Assembly (NCBI GenBank): GCA_016936355.1 | Contig: JAFGYB010000050.1 | Span: 1-64,000, forward strand | Origin: Bacteroidales bacterium | GTDB taxonomy: Bacteria > Bacteroidota > Bacteroidia > Bacteroidales > F082 | DNA length: 64,000 bases | Direction of reading: 5' to 3' | In this document: in pieces, positions 8,667 to 18,600 of the stretch | Layout: every line of letters starts with the position of its first letter | Position numbering within the stretch: the stretch's first letter is position 1 | Notes under the pieces: model-generated | What the model was told of the DNA's origin: nothing | The model's database searches: none | What the model saw: the letters and a program-made list of their open reading frames with translations, nothing else | Translations under genes and position numbers: made by a program

Positions 8667-9101
8667 ATGGAAATCGAAAGTAAAGTGAACCCTGAACGAC
8701 CTGTATTGTTAAAGGTTTTGTGTATCCTTACCTTCATTGGAAGCGGGCTGTCATTTTTGTCGAATGCATCTGTTTATGTGTTTTTTGACTGGTTCAAGGA
8801 TCTGTTTCTGAATCATTCAGATATGATTTGGATGGGATCTAAAATGGATTTCTCCTCCCTTTTTCAAATTAATCGTTTTTATTTTCTTCTGAGTGCAATA
8901 CTTTTCCTGCTTTCTCTTGTTGGCGCAATGTATATGTGGAAGTTGAATAAAGTTGGTTTTCACTTGTATACGTTGGCCCAAATTGCCTTATTGATTATTC
9001 CTAAGTTTTTTATTCCCAGTTATCCTTTTCCTCTTTTTCCAATCCTGTTCAGTGGTTTATTTGTTTACCTGTATTACAGCCATTTAAGATGGATGCATTA
9101 A
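8667..9101 (+). CDS. Four-helix integral membrane protein of unknown function
   Basis: A 144-residue protein with a short charged N-terminus (about 1-13) and four hydrophobic segments (about 15-38, 68-92, 100-115 and 118-136), so it should sit in the inner membrane. There is no signature motif or obvious family beyond a general resemblance to small uncharacterised Bacteroidota membrane proteins. It appears monocistronic, with its own -7 element. Confidence 0.7.
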   Translation: MEIESKVNPERPVLLKVLCILTFIGSGLSFLSNASVYVFFDWFKDLFLNHSDMIWMGSKMDFSSLFQINRFYFLLSAILFLLSLVGAMYMWKLNKVGFHLYTLAQIALLIIPKFFIPSYPFPLFPILFSGLFVYLYYSHLRWMH

Positions 9102-9258
9102 GTAAGAAATTGAGGAATTAAATACTCTATTACAGCTTTCTGCAAAAGATAATGTAGCACGGTAATTTTTGGACCAGAATTTATTTAATCAACGGTTTTA
9201 AGCCCTTTTTCCGTCTTTTATTTACTCCATTTCATTTAGTTCGTCCCATCCAGATGTG

Positions 9259-9322
9259 TGTAAATACTTTATTTACAGGCTAATACAGGTATGTTAATAA
9301 TTCATTAAAATTGTTAATAATT
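9259..9322 (+). promoter_or_regulatory. Dyad and phased direct repeats upstream of SusC1
   Basis: Within the 304-bp gap 9102-9405 there is a perfect dyad TGTAAAT-N5-ATTTACA (9259-9277) and an 11-bp direct repeat TGTTAATAATT at 9292-9302 and 9312-9322, exactly 20 bp apart, with a further TTGTTAA at 9321. They lie 15-80 bp upstream of the -7 element, where an activator or repressor would bind. The regulator is unknown. I see nothing else in this gap. Confidence 0.4.
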
Positions 9323-9337
9323 GTTAAACATTTTTTA

Positions 9338-9345
9338 TAAATTTG
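9338..9345 (+). promoter_or_regulatory. -7 promoter element for the first SusCD operon
   Basis: TAAATTTG matches TAnnTTTG. The -33 position has TTG-containing repeats rather than a clean TTTG. The predicted start is near 9352, giving a leader of about 54 nt. Confidence 0.5.
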
Positions 9346-9405
9346 GCCTAATTAAGAAAAACCATCGTTTTTCAAGTAAATTAATTCTAACCAAAAATTA
9401 TCACT

Positions 9406-12400
9406 ATGAGAAAATTTACAATTGCATTTTTGGTTTTATTTGTGGCAGGCATCAGTTTTGCTTTTGCGCAGGTAAGAACCATTACTGGAACTGTGGCCAG
9501 TTCAGAGGATGGTTCCATGCTTCCTGGTGTTACTGTTATGGTCAAAGGAACCACCAACGGTACAACAACGGATGTTAATGGATACTACACTTTGAATGTT
9601 GGAAAAGAGGCGAAAGTTTTAATCTTCTCTTTTGTTGGAATGCAATCCCAAGAAGTGGAAATTGGAAATTCCAATACAATTAATGTTGTTTTAAAGCCTT
9701 CAAATTTAAACCTTAACGAAGTAGTTGTTGTCGGATACGGAACTTCAACGAAACAGTCCTTTGTCGGGTCTGTTAAAACGGTTAAGGCCGAAAATATTGA
9801 GAGCAAAGACGTAGCGAATGTTTCACAGGCTTTGGCTGGTGAAGCGGCAGGTGTTCAGGTAATTAATACTTCCGGACAACCGGGTACAGTAGCTACAATC
9901 CGAATCAGAGGTTACGGTTCTGTGAACGGAAGCCGCGATCCTTTGTATGTTTTAGATGGTGTTCCTTATTCAGGAAGCCTGAATTCGTTGGACCCTAATA
10001 ATATTAAATCGGTATCCATCCTGAAAGATGCTACTGCTACTGCCATTTATGGTTCAAAAGGAGCGAATGGTGTCATTCTGATTACTACCAAAACAGGTGC
10101 TGCTGGAACTTCTCGTATTGAAGTATCTGCCAAAACCGGTGTAAACTATGATGGATTACCAAGGTATTCGGTTATTAAATCTCCCGAACAATATATTGGT
10201 TTAAGCTGGGAAGCTATGTATAACTATGGTGTAGCTTCTGGTGATCCCGATCCAACATCCTTTGCCAACAGCAATTTGTTTGGGCCAGCCGGAATTGATC
10301 CTAAATATAATATGTGGAATGTTACCGGTGGAGCCGATCTGATTGATCCCACAACACGTACTGTTCTGCCCGGTGTTACTCGGAAATACAATCCCGAAAA
10401 CTGGGAAGATTATGCTTTCCAGAATTCAAACCGACATGAGTTTAACATCACCATGAGTGGTGGTAACGAAAAAACAAAATACTTTACTTCCATTGGTTTG
10501 TTGAAAGACAACGGGTACAGTATCAATTCAAACTTCCAGAGATACAATGCCATGCTTTCTTTGCAGCATCAGGTGAAAAAATGGTTGTATACTTCAGCTA
10601 TCATGAGTTTTGCCAGAAGCGAAACAAACAACAATGGTCAGGAAGAAAACTCAAACAGTGTTTTTTGGTTTGTGGATAATATTCCTTCCATTTTCCCCTT
10701 GTTCTTAAGAGATGCATCGGGTGCTAAGGTTCCCGATCCTATTTTTGGTGGGTATCAATACGATTATGGTGTAGGTAGAGCTTTTGCCGGTTTGACCAAC
10801 TCAATTGCCGACGCACATTATAATAAATACAATACCATTGCAAATCAGTTTACAGGCAACTACCGTTTCAATATTGAATTCATGAAAGGGTTGACCCTTG
10901 AAAATACTTTTGCAACAGAGTATTACAACAGTAAGTACAACAACCTGACGAACCCATTTTATGGATCAGCAGTCACCCAGGGTGGTTCTGTCTATAAATA
11001 CAATACCCAGATGGTTAGTTATGATGTTCTTAACCTGTTGCGTTACAAGAAAAGTTTTGGCGATCACAACATTGAAGCTCTTGCAGCTCATGAAGCCAAC
11101 TACTGGCAACGTAAAGTAGAAACGGCAAGTATGTCAAAAATGGTGGATCCGAACATTGATGATCTGAACAACTTTGTGATCGTTTCTTCACCTCCGACTT
11201 CCTATACCGATAATATACGTTTGGAAAGTTATTTTGGACAATTGAACTACAACTACCAAAATACCTATTACTTCACTTTTGCTATCAGACGTGACGGTTC
11301 TTCCAGATTTATTGGTAAAAACAAATGGGGAACCTTTGGCTCGGCCGGTTTATCCTGGATTATGAGCAAAGCGAACTTCATGAGAAACATCTCTTTTGTT
11401 AAGTTCCTGAAACTGAAAGTTAGTTACGGTACCATTGGTGACCAGCAGGGAATTGGTTTCTATCCCGGATACAATACATTTGATATTAGTAACCTGGATG
11501 ACCAGATTTCAATTTCAGCCCGTGATATTGGTAACCCCGATTTGACCTGGGAATCTTCAAGAATGTTCCAGACCGGTATTGAATTCAGTATTGGAAACTA
11601 TCTGGATGGATCCATTGATTATTACCAGAAAAATACCAGCAACCTGCTGTTCCAAAGACGTGTCGGACCTTCAGTAGGATACGCTTTTCTGCAGGTAAAT
11701 GATGGTTTGCTGAGAAACCGTGGTATTGAATTCGACTTTACCGCTCACATTATTAATAAGAAAGATTTTGGTATTGATTTTACAGTGAACGGTTCGTTCC
11801 TGAAAAACAAACTGGTTAAAATGCCGATTGACCCCGCTACAGGCGAACCGAAATTGTTGGATGTTGCCAGCCCTTACGGTCGTGCCAAAGATCATTCACT
11901 GTTCGATTTCTACATGAGAGAATGGGCCGGTGTTGATCCCGCTGACGGTACTGCGATGTGGTACGAATATTATTACGATGCCAATGGTAACGGTGCGTTG
12001 GATAGTGGTGAAGGAATTTCATCCTTGTATGAATATCAGCAGGAAAATCCCAACAATGCGATCAGCAAAACAACCACCAAAACCTATACCAGTGCCACTT
12101 TAAAATATGTAGGTAAATCAGCCATTCCGGTGGTTAGAGGTGCGTTCAAACTTTCTGCACATTATAAGAGTTTTGACTTTGGTGCTCAGTTCCTGTATAG
12201 CATGGGCGGATGGTCTTACGACTATGCCTACGCTACATTGATGAGCAACGATAACATTGGCGGTAACAACTGGCATACTGATATTATGAACAGATGGCAG
12301 CAACCCGGTGACATTACCAATGTACCGAGACTGTCGAACAACTTTGATGTAAATGGAAACGCATTGTCGACACGGTTCTTGACCAAGTCAGACTTTCTTG

Positions 12401-12612
12401 CTTTGAATAACATCAGATTAGGCTATACTCCTCCCAAGAAGTTTACGGATATGCTTGGATTTAAATTTAGTGTGTATGTATCCGGTGATAACTTATTCCT
12501 CATGAGTGCTAGAAATGGATTTAATCCGGCTGCCAGTGAAACCGGTGCCACCAGCATGTACCAATATGCTCCTTTAAGCACCTATGTTATTGGGATCAAA
12601 GCAAGCTTTTAA
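9406..12612 (+). CDS. SusC/RagA-type TonB-dependent outer-membrane transporter
   Basis: Outer-membrane beta-barrel of 1068 residues that imports oligomeric nutrients with its SusD partner, powered by TonB. Signal peptide about 1-22; carboxypeptidase-regulatory-like domain about 25-95 (TGTVASSEDGSMLPGVTVMV); plug domain about 100-230 with LNEVVVVGYG, IRGYGS and DPLYVLDGVP; then the barrel ending in a terminal aromatic strand (YVIGIKASF). There is no N-terminal STN domain, so control through an ECF-sigma/anti-sigma pair is not expected and none is adjacent. The substrate is unknown: no glycosidase or peptidase lies in the same operon. Confidence 0.95.
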   Translation: MRKFTIAFLVLFVAGISFAFAQVRTITGTVASSEDGSMLPGVTVMVKGTTNGTTTDVNGYYTLNVGKEAKVLIFSFVGMQSQEVEIGNSNTINVVLKPSNLNLNEVVVVGYGTSTKQSFVGSVKTVKAENIESKDVANVSQALAGEAAGVQVINTSGQPGTVATIRIRGYGSVNGSRDPLYVLDGVPYSGSLNSLDPNNIKSVSILKDATATAIYGSKGANGVILITTKTGAAGTSRIEVSAKTGVNYDGLPRYSVIKSPEQYIGLSWEAMYNYGVASGDPDPTSFANSNLFGPAGIDPKYNMWNVTGGADLIDPTTRTVLPGVTRKYNPENWEDYAFQNSNRHEFNITMSGGNEKTKYFTSIGLLKDNGYSINSNFQRYNAMLSLQHQVKKWLYTSAIMSFARSETNNNGQEENSNSVFWFVDNIPSIFPLFLRDASGAKVPDPIFGGYQYDYGVGRAFAGLTNSIADAHYNKYNTIANQFTGNYRFNIEFMKGLTLENTFATEYYNSKYNNLTNPFYGSAVTQGGSVYKYNTQMVSYDVLNLLRYKKSFGDHNIEALAAHEANYWQRKVETASMSKMVDPNIDDLNNFVIVSSPPTSYTDNIRLESYFGQLNYNYQNTYYFTFAIRRDGSSRFIGKNKWGTFGSAGLSWIMSKANFMRNISFVKFLKLKVSYGTIGDQQGIGFYPGYNTFDISNLDDQISISARDIGNPDLTWESSRMFQTGIEFSIGNYLDGSIDYYQKNTSNLLFQRRVGPSVGYAFLQVNDGLLRNRGIEFDFTAHIINKKDFGIDFTVNGSFLKNKLVKMPIDPATGEPKLLDVASPYGRAKDHSLFDFYMREWAGVDPADGTAMWYEYYYDANGNGALDSGEGISSLYEYQQENPNNAISKTTTKTYTSATLKYVGKSAIPVVRGAFKLSAHYKSFDFGAQFLYSMGGWSYDYAYATLMSNDNIGGNNWHTDIMNRWQQPGDITNVPRLSNNFDVNGNALSTRFLTKSDFLALNNIRLGYTPPKKFTDMLGFKFSVYVSGDNLFLMSARNGFNPAASETGATSMYQYAPLSTYVIGIKASF

Positions 12613-12642
12613 AAAATAATTAGTATTAAAAATATTTCTATT

Positions 12643-14172
12643 ATGAAGAAAATATATATAATATCTTTTTTATCGCTGTTTCTGTTGATTGTCACAGGCT
12701 GTAAAAAAGATTTTTTAGATGTTCAGCCTACGCAGTTCTTGACTCAGGAACAAGTAACCGAGGCTGCTAAAAACAACCCTGATGTCGTTGCCGGTAGTAT
12801 GAGTGGTATCTATACACTGATGTTCCAGGATTATACTGGTGGTAGCGACGGACACGATGACTTCGGACAAAAAGGATACGATATCTTTAGTGATTTCCTT
12901 TCAGGAGACCTGGCCTTAACACAGAGTTCTTATAACTGGTATCGCAGAACAACTGAATTCACTGCCACTCAGGATTATACCAATATCGTTAACTACATAC
13001 CCTGGCGGTATTATTATCGAATTATCAGATCTGCCAACACGGTTATCGCCTCTTTGGGTGGTAACGATGTTGTTCCCGAACTGAAGGCGAATCAATACAT
13101 TATGGGACAGGCAAAAGCCATGAGAGCGTATGCTTATTTTTACCTGACCCAGTTTTACGCAACCAGTTACGATGCTACTGCTGAGATTCTGCCCATTTAT
13201 ACCGATCCTGCTCAGCAGAATCAACCCAAAAGCACTACTCAGGACGTGTTTAATCTGATGATCAATGATTTAACACAGGCTGATTCCTTGTTGGGTGATT
13301 TCCAGAGAACCGCAAAACACCAGGTGAACAAATATGTAGCTGAGGGTTTGCTTGCCTATGTTTATGCCGCCATGGGAGGACAGGATAATTGGGTGAAAGC
13401 TAAAAATCTGACCGCCGATATTATTCAAAACGGAGGGTTCACTATAATGGATTCTACAGAAGTAGTCTATAGAGGTAATCCCGACGTTGGAGGTTTCAAC
13501 AGTGTGAGTACACCCGGATGGATGTGGGGCGTTGACTTGACCCTGGCCAATGGACTTGATTTGGTTTCCTGGTGGGGACAGATGGATGCCTGGACTTACA
13601 GTTACCAGTGGGCCGGTGATAGAAAAGCACTCGACGCGGGTCTGTATAGCGAGATTCCTGCAGATGACGTTCGTAAAGGACAGTTCTATCCCTACAGCAG
13701 CTCCAGTTATTATTTAACGCCAATATTCAAATTTTATCCTCCGACCATGAATACGCAGACATGGAACTTTGGTAAGGGTCAGAGAGAAGTTACAACAGAT
13801 TATGTTTATATGCGCGTTGCAGAAATGTACTTGCTCAATGCTGAAACTGCTGCCAAAAGTGGTGACGAAGCTACCGCAAGAACCAGTCTCAAGGATCTGA
13901 TGAAACTCAGAGTTCCCAACGTGAGTTATATAGACAACCTTACCGGACAAGCTTTGCTGGATGAAATTTATCTCCAGACAAGAATTGAATTGTGGGGAGA
14001 AGGAAAGAGCTATCTGGCTATGAAACGTGATAAGGCTACCATCGTTCGCGGATCCAACCACTTGTCGTATGTTGGGGTACCCATTCCTTACAACGATCCA
14101 AGATTGACCTTCTCTATACCTCAGGCTGAAATTCTGAATAACCCGTTCATCAGTCAGGGAAATAAAAATTAA
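12643..14172 (+). CDS. SusD/RagB-type surface lipoprotein
   Basis: Substrate-capturing lid for the preceding SusC, 509 residues, starting 30 bp behind it. It has a lipoprotein signal with lipobox cysteine C20 (LLIVTGC), the SusD start KKDFLDVQPT, TPR-like helical regions (KAMRAYAYFYLTQFYA) and the C-terminal RVAEMYLLNAE and RIELWGEGKSYLAMKRD segments typical of the SusD/RagB family. The pair should form a pedal-bin complex in the outer membrane. A strong inverted repeat lies just after the stop codon. Confidence 0.93.
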   Translation: MKKIYIISFLSLFLLIVTGCKKDFLDVQPTQFLTQEQVTEAAKNNPDVVAGSMSGIYTLMFQDYTGGSDGHDDFGQKGYDIFSDFLSGDLALTQSSYNWYRRTTEFTATQDYTNIVNYIPWRYYYRIIRSANTVIASLGGNDVVPELKANQYIMGQAKAMRAYAYFYLTQFYATSYDATAEILPIYTDPAQQNQPKSTTQDVFNLMINDLTQADSLLGDFQRTAKHQVNKYVAEGLLAYVYAAMGGQDNWVKAKNLTADIIQNGGFTIMDSTEVVYRGNPDVGGFNSVSTPGWMWGVDLTLANGLDLVSWWGQMDAWTYSYQWAGDRKALDAGLYSEIPADDVRKGQFYPYSSSSYYLTPIFKFYPPTMNTQTWNFGKGQREVTTDYVYMRVAEMYLLNAETAAKSGDEATARTSLKDLMKLRVPNVSYIDNLTGQALLDEIYLQTRIELWGEGKSYLAMKRDKATIVRGSNHLSYVGVPIPYNDPRLTFSIPQAEILNNPFISQGNKN

Positions 14173-14180
14173 TTCTTTTG

Positions 14181-14248
14181 ATGACCAGAAATTTGTATCC
14201 ATGAATACGTTCAAAAGTTCGATACAAACGATGCAAATTTCTGGTCAT
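14181..14248 (+). repeat. Long inverted repeat between SusD and lipoprotein genes
   Basis: Perfect 15-bp arms ATGACCAGAAATTTG (14181-14195) and CAAATTTCTGGTCAT (14234-14248) enclose a 38-bp spacer in which GTATC (14195-14199) and GATAC (14221-14225) can extend or compete with the stem. It has no T-run, so it is not a classic terminator. In the mRNA it would form a stable hairpin 8 nt after the SusD stop, suited to protecting the upstream message or reducing expression of the downstream gene. Confidence 0.7.
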
Positions 14249-14313
14249 TATAAAAGTTAATGTATAGTAAGATGAATAGATGGAACATCTATGAACTATT
14301 TAAAAATTAAAAC

Positions 14314-15207
14314 ATGAAAAAAATAACATACATATTACTATTAGCAATTGCTGTGTTTGCGCTCAATAGTTGTTCAAAGGATATCCCTGGGACCAGTGAT
14401 ATTAACTATGTGACTTTTGAAAAGTCTGCTTATCAATACAATGTCCAGCCTGATAGTACTTTTTTGAAAGACATTAATATTTACACCACCCAGGTTTCAA
14501 GTTCCGACAGAACTTTTGGGGTTACTGTAAACGCCGCATCTGATTTGGATGCCGGCTCCTATTCTGTTCCGGCTACCATTACCGTACCTGCCAATACCAA
14601 TAAAGGCGTGCTGACCATTAGCCTTAAGGATCAGAACATTTCTCCGAACGGAAGTACACTGATTTTGGACATGACGCCCCAGGCTGGTTTGTTTATTGGA
14701 AAAAGTCAGGTAACCATAACGGTGAATGAATTTTGTCCTTTGCAGAACAATCCTGGTGATTTTGCCGGTACATGGACCGGAACCGATGCCTACTATGTTA
14801 CCAATAACGTACAGATGACCGTTCAGTCTTCAAGTCTTCTGGTGGATGGTTTGAATGTTGGCTGGATTACCGATGCATGGGGCGAAAGTATTGTCTCCGG
14901 TGGTTCGATTTTAATGACGGTGAATAACGATGGTACCATCGTGATCCCTCGTCAGTATATCTTCACTACCTTATATTCTGGTGCTAATTACGATTATGAA
15001 ATCAAAGGAACCGGTACCTGGAAAAACTGTGGAACCCCTTCAATGGTATTGACCTATGATATCTATTATGCTGGTGATGCAACGGGATTGGGTGGTTACT
15101 ATTACGGAACTCCCTTTGTAGCTGATCTTACGCTTGGAAGTGCTCCTGTAATTAAATCAGCACCCCAGTTGCCCCCGATGAAACATAAAATTTCGAAACA
15201 GAAATAA
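14314..15207 (+). CDS. SusCD-associated surface lipoprotein
   Basis: A 297-residue predicted lipoprotein (C20 in FALNSC), third gene of the first SusCD operon and in the position of SusE/SusF-like glycan-binding proteins. Residues about 30-140 resemble an N-terminal Ig-like domain of the DUF1735/BT_3987 type (YVTFEKSAYQYNVQPDS, DLDAGSYSVPATITVPA). Residues about 145-280 form an aromatic-rich beta-domain (GTWTGTDAYYVTN, GTGTWKNCG) that may bind ligand. The family name is an impression from sequence style. Surface binding of the nutrient imported by the adjacent SusC is inferred. Confidence 0.65.
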   Translation: MKKITYILLLAIAVFALNSCSKDIPGTSDINYVTFEKSAYQYNVQPDSTFLKDINIYTTQVSSSDRTFGVTVNAASDLDAGSYSVPATITVPANTNKGVLTISLKDQNISPNGSTLILDMTPQAGLFIGKSQVTITVNEFCPLQNNPGDFAGTWTGTDAYYVTNNVQMTVQSSSLLVDGLNVGWITDAWGESIVSGGSILMTVNNDGTIVIPRQYIFTTLYSGANYDYEIKGTGTWKNCGTPSMVLTYDIYYAGDATGLGGYYYGTPFVADLTLGSAPVIKSAPQLPPMKHKISKQK

Positions 15208-15220
15208 TTGAACATTCTGA

Positions 15221-15257
15221 ATAGAGGTTGCTTATTTATAAGCGACCTCTATTTTTA
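15221..15257 (+). terminator. Terminator of the first SusCD operon
   Basis: A 14-bp stem with one G-U pair (15221-15234 with 15239-15252, core AGAGGTTGCTTA) has a 4-nt loop and ends in a T-run. It closes the SusC-SusD-lipoprotein transcript and separates it from the second SusC gene. Confidence 0.9.
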
Positions 15258-15413
15258 CTTGAACTAGTGTCTGTATATTTCCTTGTAATGATGAAATAAT
15301 ACACCGTGCTGTAAGATCCAATAATTGCTCTCTTTGAATTACCCGGAAAAATGTCCTTTGGGACATGCATTTTACTGTTAAAAACCCTCTTTTTACTGCA
15401 AATTTTGTGTTAG

Positions 15414-15490
15414 TTTTAGGTTAATTTTAGGTAAAATTGATTGTTTAAAGGTTAACAATGCCAATTTTTGCGCAATATTTTCCGCAAAAA
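15414..15490 (+). promoter_or_regulatory. Tandem TTTTAGGT and inverted repeat upstream of SusC2
   Basis: The 403-bp gap 15258-15660 contains TTTTAGGT twice (15414-15421 and 15425-15432, an 11-bp period) and an inverted repeat TTTTTGCG / CGCAAAAA (15465-15472 and 15483-15490). A weak TACTTTTA box (15622-15629) about 30 bp before the SusC2 start may be the -7 element. The rest is AT-rich with no gene I can support. Confidence 0.3.
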
Positions 15491-15660
15491 AACTTCCAAT
15501 TTTGTCCTTAACTATTTATAATCATTAAAAATTAACACCTTTTAATACAGTAAGATGCATATTTTTTTTTGGTTTTTTTTAAAAAAATTAACATCCATTA
15601 TGTAATTTAATGAGAATTTGATACTTTTACGGCACAAAGTTTTATTAAAAAATTATCATT

Positions 15661-18600
15661 ATGAGAAAAGTTACAATGTTGCTCTTGTTCTTACTCTTTG
15701 TTGGGCTTAATTTTGCCCTTGCTCAGACGAGAACAATTAGCGGTACAGTGACCAGTTCCGATGATGGGAAACCATTGCCGGGTGTTACTGTTCAGTTAAA
15801 AGGTACGACAGTGGGTACCACTACCGATTTCAACGGAAAGTATAGTCTCAATGTAGACCTCAAGCAAGGGAATGTGCTTGTGTTTTCTTTTGTTGGTATG
15901 GCCACCCAGGAAATTTCGATTGGAAATTCCAATACCATTAATGTCGTAATGAAATCTTCAGCCATGGCTATCAATGAAGTGGTTGTAACTGCTTTGGGTA
16001 TTTCCCGCGAAAAGAAATCGCTGGGGTATGCTACCCAAAATGTAAGCGGTGCAGAACTTGATGTAGCCAAACCGGACAACATGATTAACTCATTGTCTGG
16101 TCGTGTTTCTGGTGTAACCATCCGAAACAGCGGTAACATGGGCGGTTCTTCGAACATTCTGATTCGTGGTGCCACCTCACTTACCGGTAACAACCAGCCT
16201 TTGTTTGTTGTGGACGGTGTGCCGATCTCAAACGGTACATTCAATTCATCGTCGCAGGGTTATGGATATCCCGGATACGACTACGGTAGTGTAGTATCCG
16301 ATATCGCCCCGTCTGACATTGAATCTGTGAACGTCTTGAAAGGTGCTGCTGCTACTGCTCTTTACGGTGCCCGTGGTGCTAATGGTGTGATCATCATCAC
16401 TACCAAATCCGGTAAAGACGACAAAGATTTAGGTAAAAACGGTTTGGGTGTGTCTATTAGCTCTAACGTTACTGTTGGAACTATTGACAAAAGCACTTTC
16501 CCCACCTATCAAAATCAGTATGGTGCCGGTTACGGTCCTTACTATAGTGGCGGTGGAGATGGTAGTGCTCATCCCGGATTGTATTACGAAACCCTGCCCT
16601 GGACAAACGGACAGAGTGTTTATGTAGTTCCTACAACTGAGGATGCTTCTTTTGGTACCAAATTCGATCCCAACCTGATGGTTTATCAATGGGATGCTTT
16701 TGTACCTGAATCACCCTATTACAAACAAGCCAAACCCTGGGTTGCTGCTGCCAATGGTCCTATTACCTTCTTTAATACAGCAGTTTCAACAACCAATACG
16801 GTGGCTGTAAACGGTGTAAGCGACAAAGGTTCTTTCCGTTTGTCCTATACCAATGCTACTCAAACGGGTATTATGCCGAACAGTAAATTGGCCAAAAACA
16901 CTGTAAATTTGGCTGTGAATCACAGATTACGTAAGAATCTGAATGTTTCAGCTAACGTAACCTTCATGCACCAGAATGCTAAAGGTCGTAACAGTACCGG
17001 TTACTCGGACAACATTTTGTCCAGTTTCCGTCAGTGGTGGGAAGTAAACGTGGATGTTAAAGAATTGAAAGCCATGTACGACGTGGCCGGAAAGAACGTA
17101 ACCTGGAACCAGAATTATCCTGAAGCAGGCGATTTGAGCCCGATTTACTGGAATAACTTCTATTGGGAACGTTACAACAACTACGAAACTGACTCCCGCG
17201 ATCACTTAATTGGTAATGTTCAGGCCAAATGGGATGCTACCGATTACCTGAGCGTAACAGCTCGTGTAACGATGGATACCTATACTCAGTTGCAGGAAGA
17301 ACGCAAAGCTATTGGTAGTGTTGCCGGTGCCTTCGGTATTGGTTTGCCTGATGTAACTTCCGGTTATACACGCTATACTTTGCAGCACACCGAGTTGAAC
17401 TACACTTTGATGGCTAACTTTACCAAGAATCTTACTGAAAAACTGAACTTGCAGGCCATGATCGGTACCAACCTCAGAAGATCTTATTCACAGTCATTGT
17501 TTGCTTCTACCAACGGCGGTCTGAAAATTGCCGGAATGTATTCGCTGACGAACTCACTGTTTGCCCCTTTGACACCTGTTCAGGGTTATAACCACATTGG
17601 TGTAAACAGTCTTTACGGTAGTGTTTCTTTGGGATACTCAAACATGTTGTACTTGGATGCTACCTTGCGCGGTGACATGTCATCCACACTTCCTGTAAAT
17701 AACATGATGTATCTTTATCCTTCAGTTTCAGGTAGCTTTATTTTCTCCAACCTGATGAACGCTGACTGGCTTTCCTTTGGTAAAGTTCGTTTGAACTACG
17801 CTCAGGTAGGTAACGATGCTCCTTTTGCCAGTTTGCTGGATACTTATGTTTTTGTTGATCCTTTTGGTTCAAACAACATGTATCGTTTGCCCAATACCAA
17901 AAACAATGCTGAATTAAAATCTGAAAGAACAAAGAGTTGGGAAACCGGTTTGGATCTTAACTTCCTGAAAAGAAGACTGAATTTCTCTCTTACTTTGTAT
18001 AAAACAAATACCTTTAACCAGATTCTTCCTGTAGCTATTTCACAAGCTACCGGTTACGCTTTCAAATACATCAATGCCGGTAACATTCAAAACGAAGGTA
18101 TTGAGTTAACTGTGAACGGTACTCCTGTTAAAACCAAGAACTTTAACTGGAATATCAATGTGAACTGGACAGCCAACAGAAACAAGGTTATTAATTTGTA
18201 TGAATCAGCTACCGATACCATCAAAAACCTGCAGCTGAATAGCTATCAGGGTGGTGTAACGGTTAATGCTCGTGTAGGTCAGCCTTACGGAACAATCCAG
18301 GGTAGTGACTATGTGTACCTGAACGGTCAGAAAGTGGTTGGTTCCAATGGCTATTATTTGGTAACCAGTACCACTGATAATATTTTGGGTAACTACAACC
18401 CCAAATGGCACTTGGGTATTACCAATACCTTTACCTACAAAAGCTGGAGCGCTGGCTTCCTGATTGACATTCAACACGGTGGTAGCGTATTCTCACTTGA
18501 CCAGTATTATGGACAGGGAACCGGTTTGTATCCCAACACAGTTGGTAACAACGACCTGGGCAACCCGATCCGTAGTGCTGTAACAACGGGTAGCAACAGT

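Noticed and set aside
9292-9330. TTGTTAA repeats as a possible CRISPR or plasmid iteron
   Set aside because: There are only two to three short AT-rich units with no spacers, Rep gene or origin features; an operator fits better.
14181-14248. Inverted repeat as an invertible promoter or phase switch
   Set aside because: The spacer is only 38 bp and no recombinase gene is near; it is better explained as an RNA hairpin.
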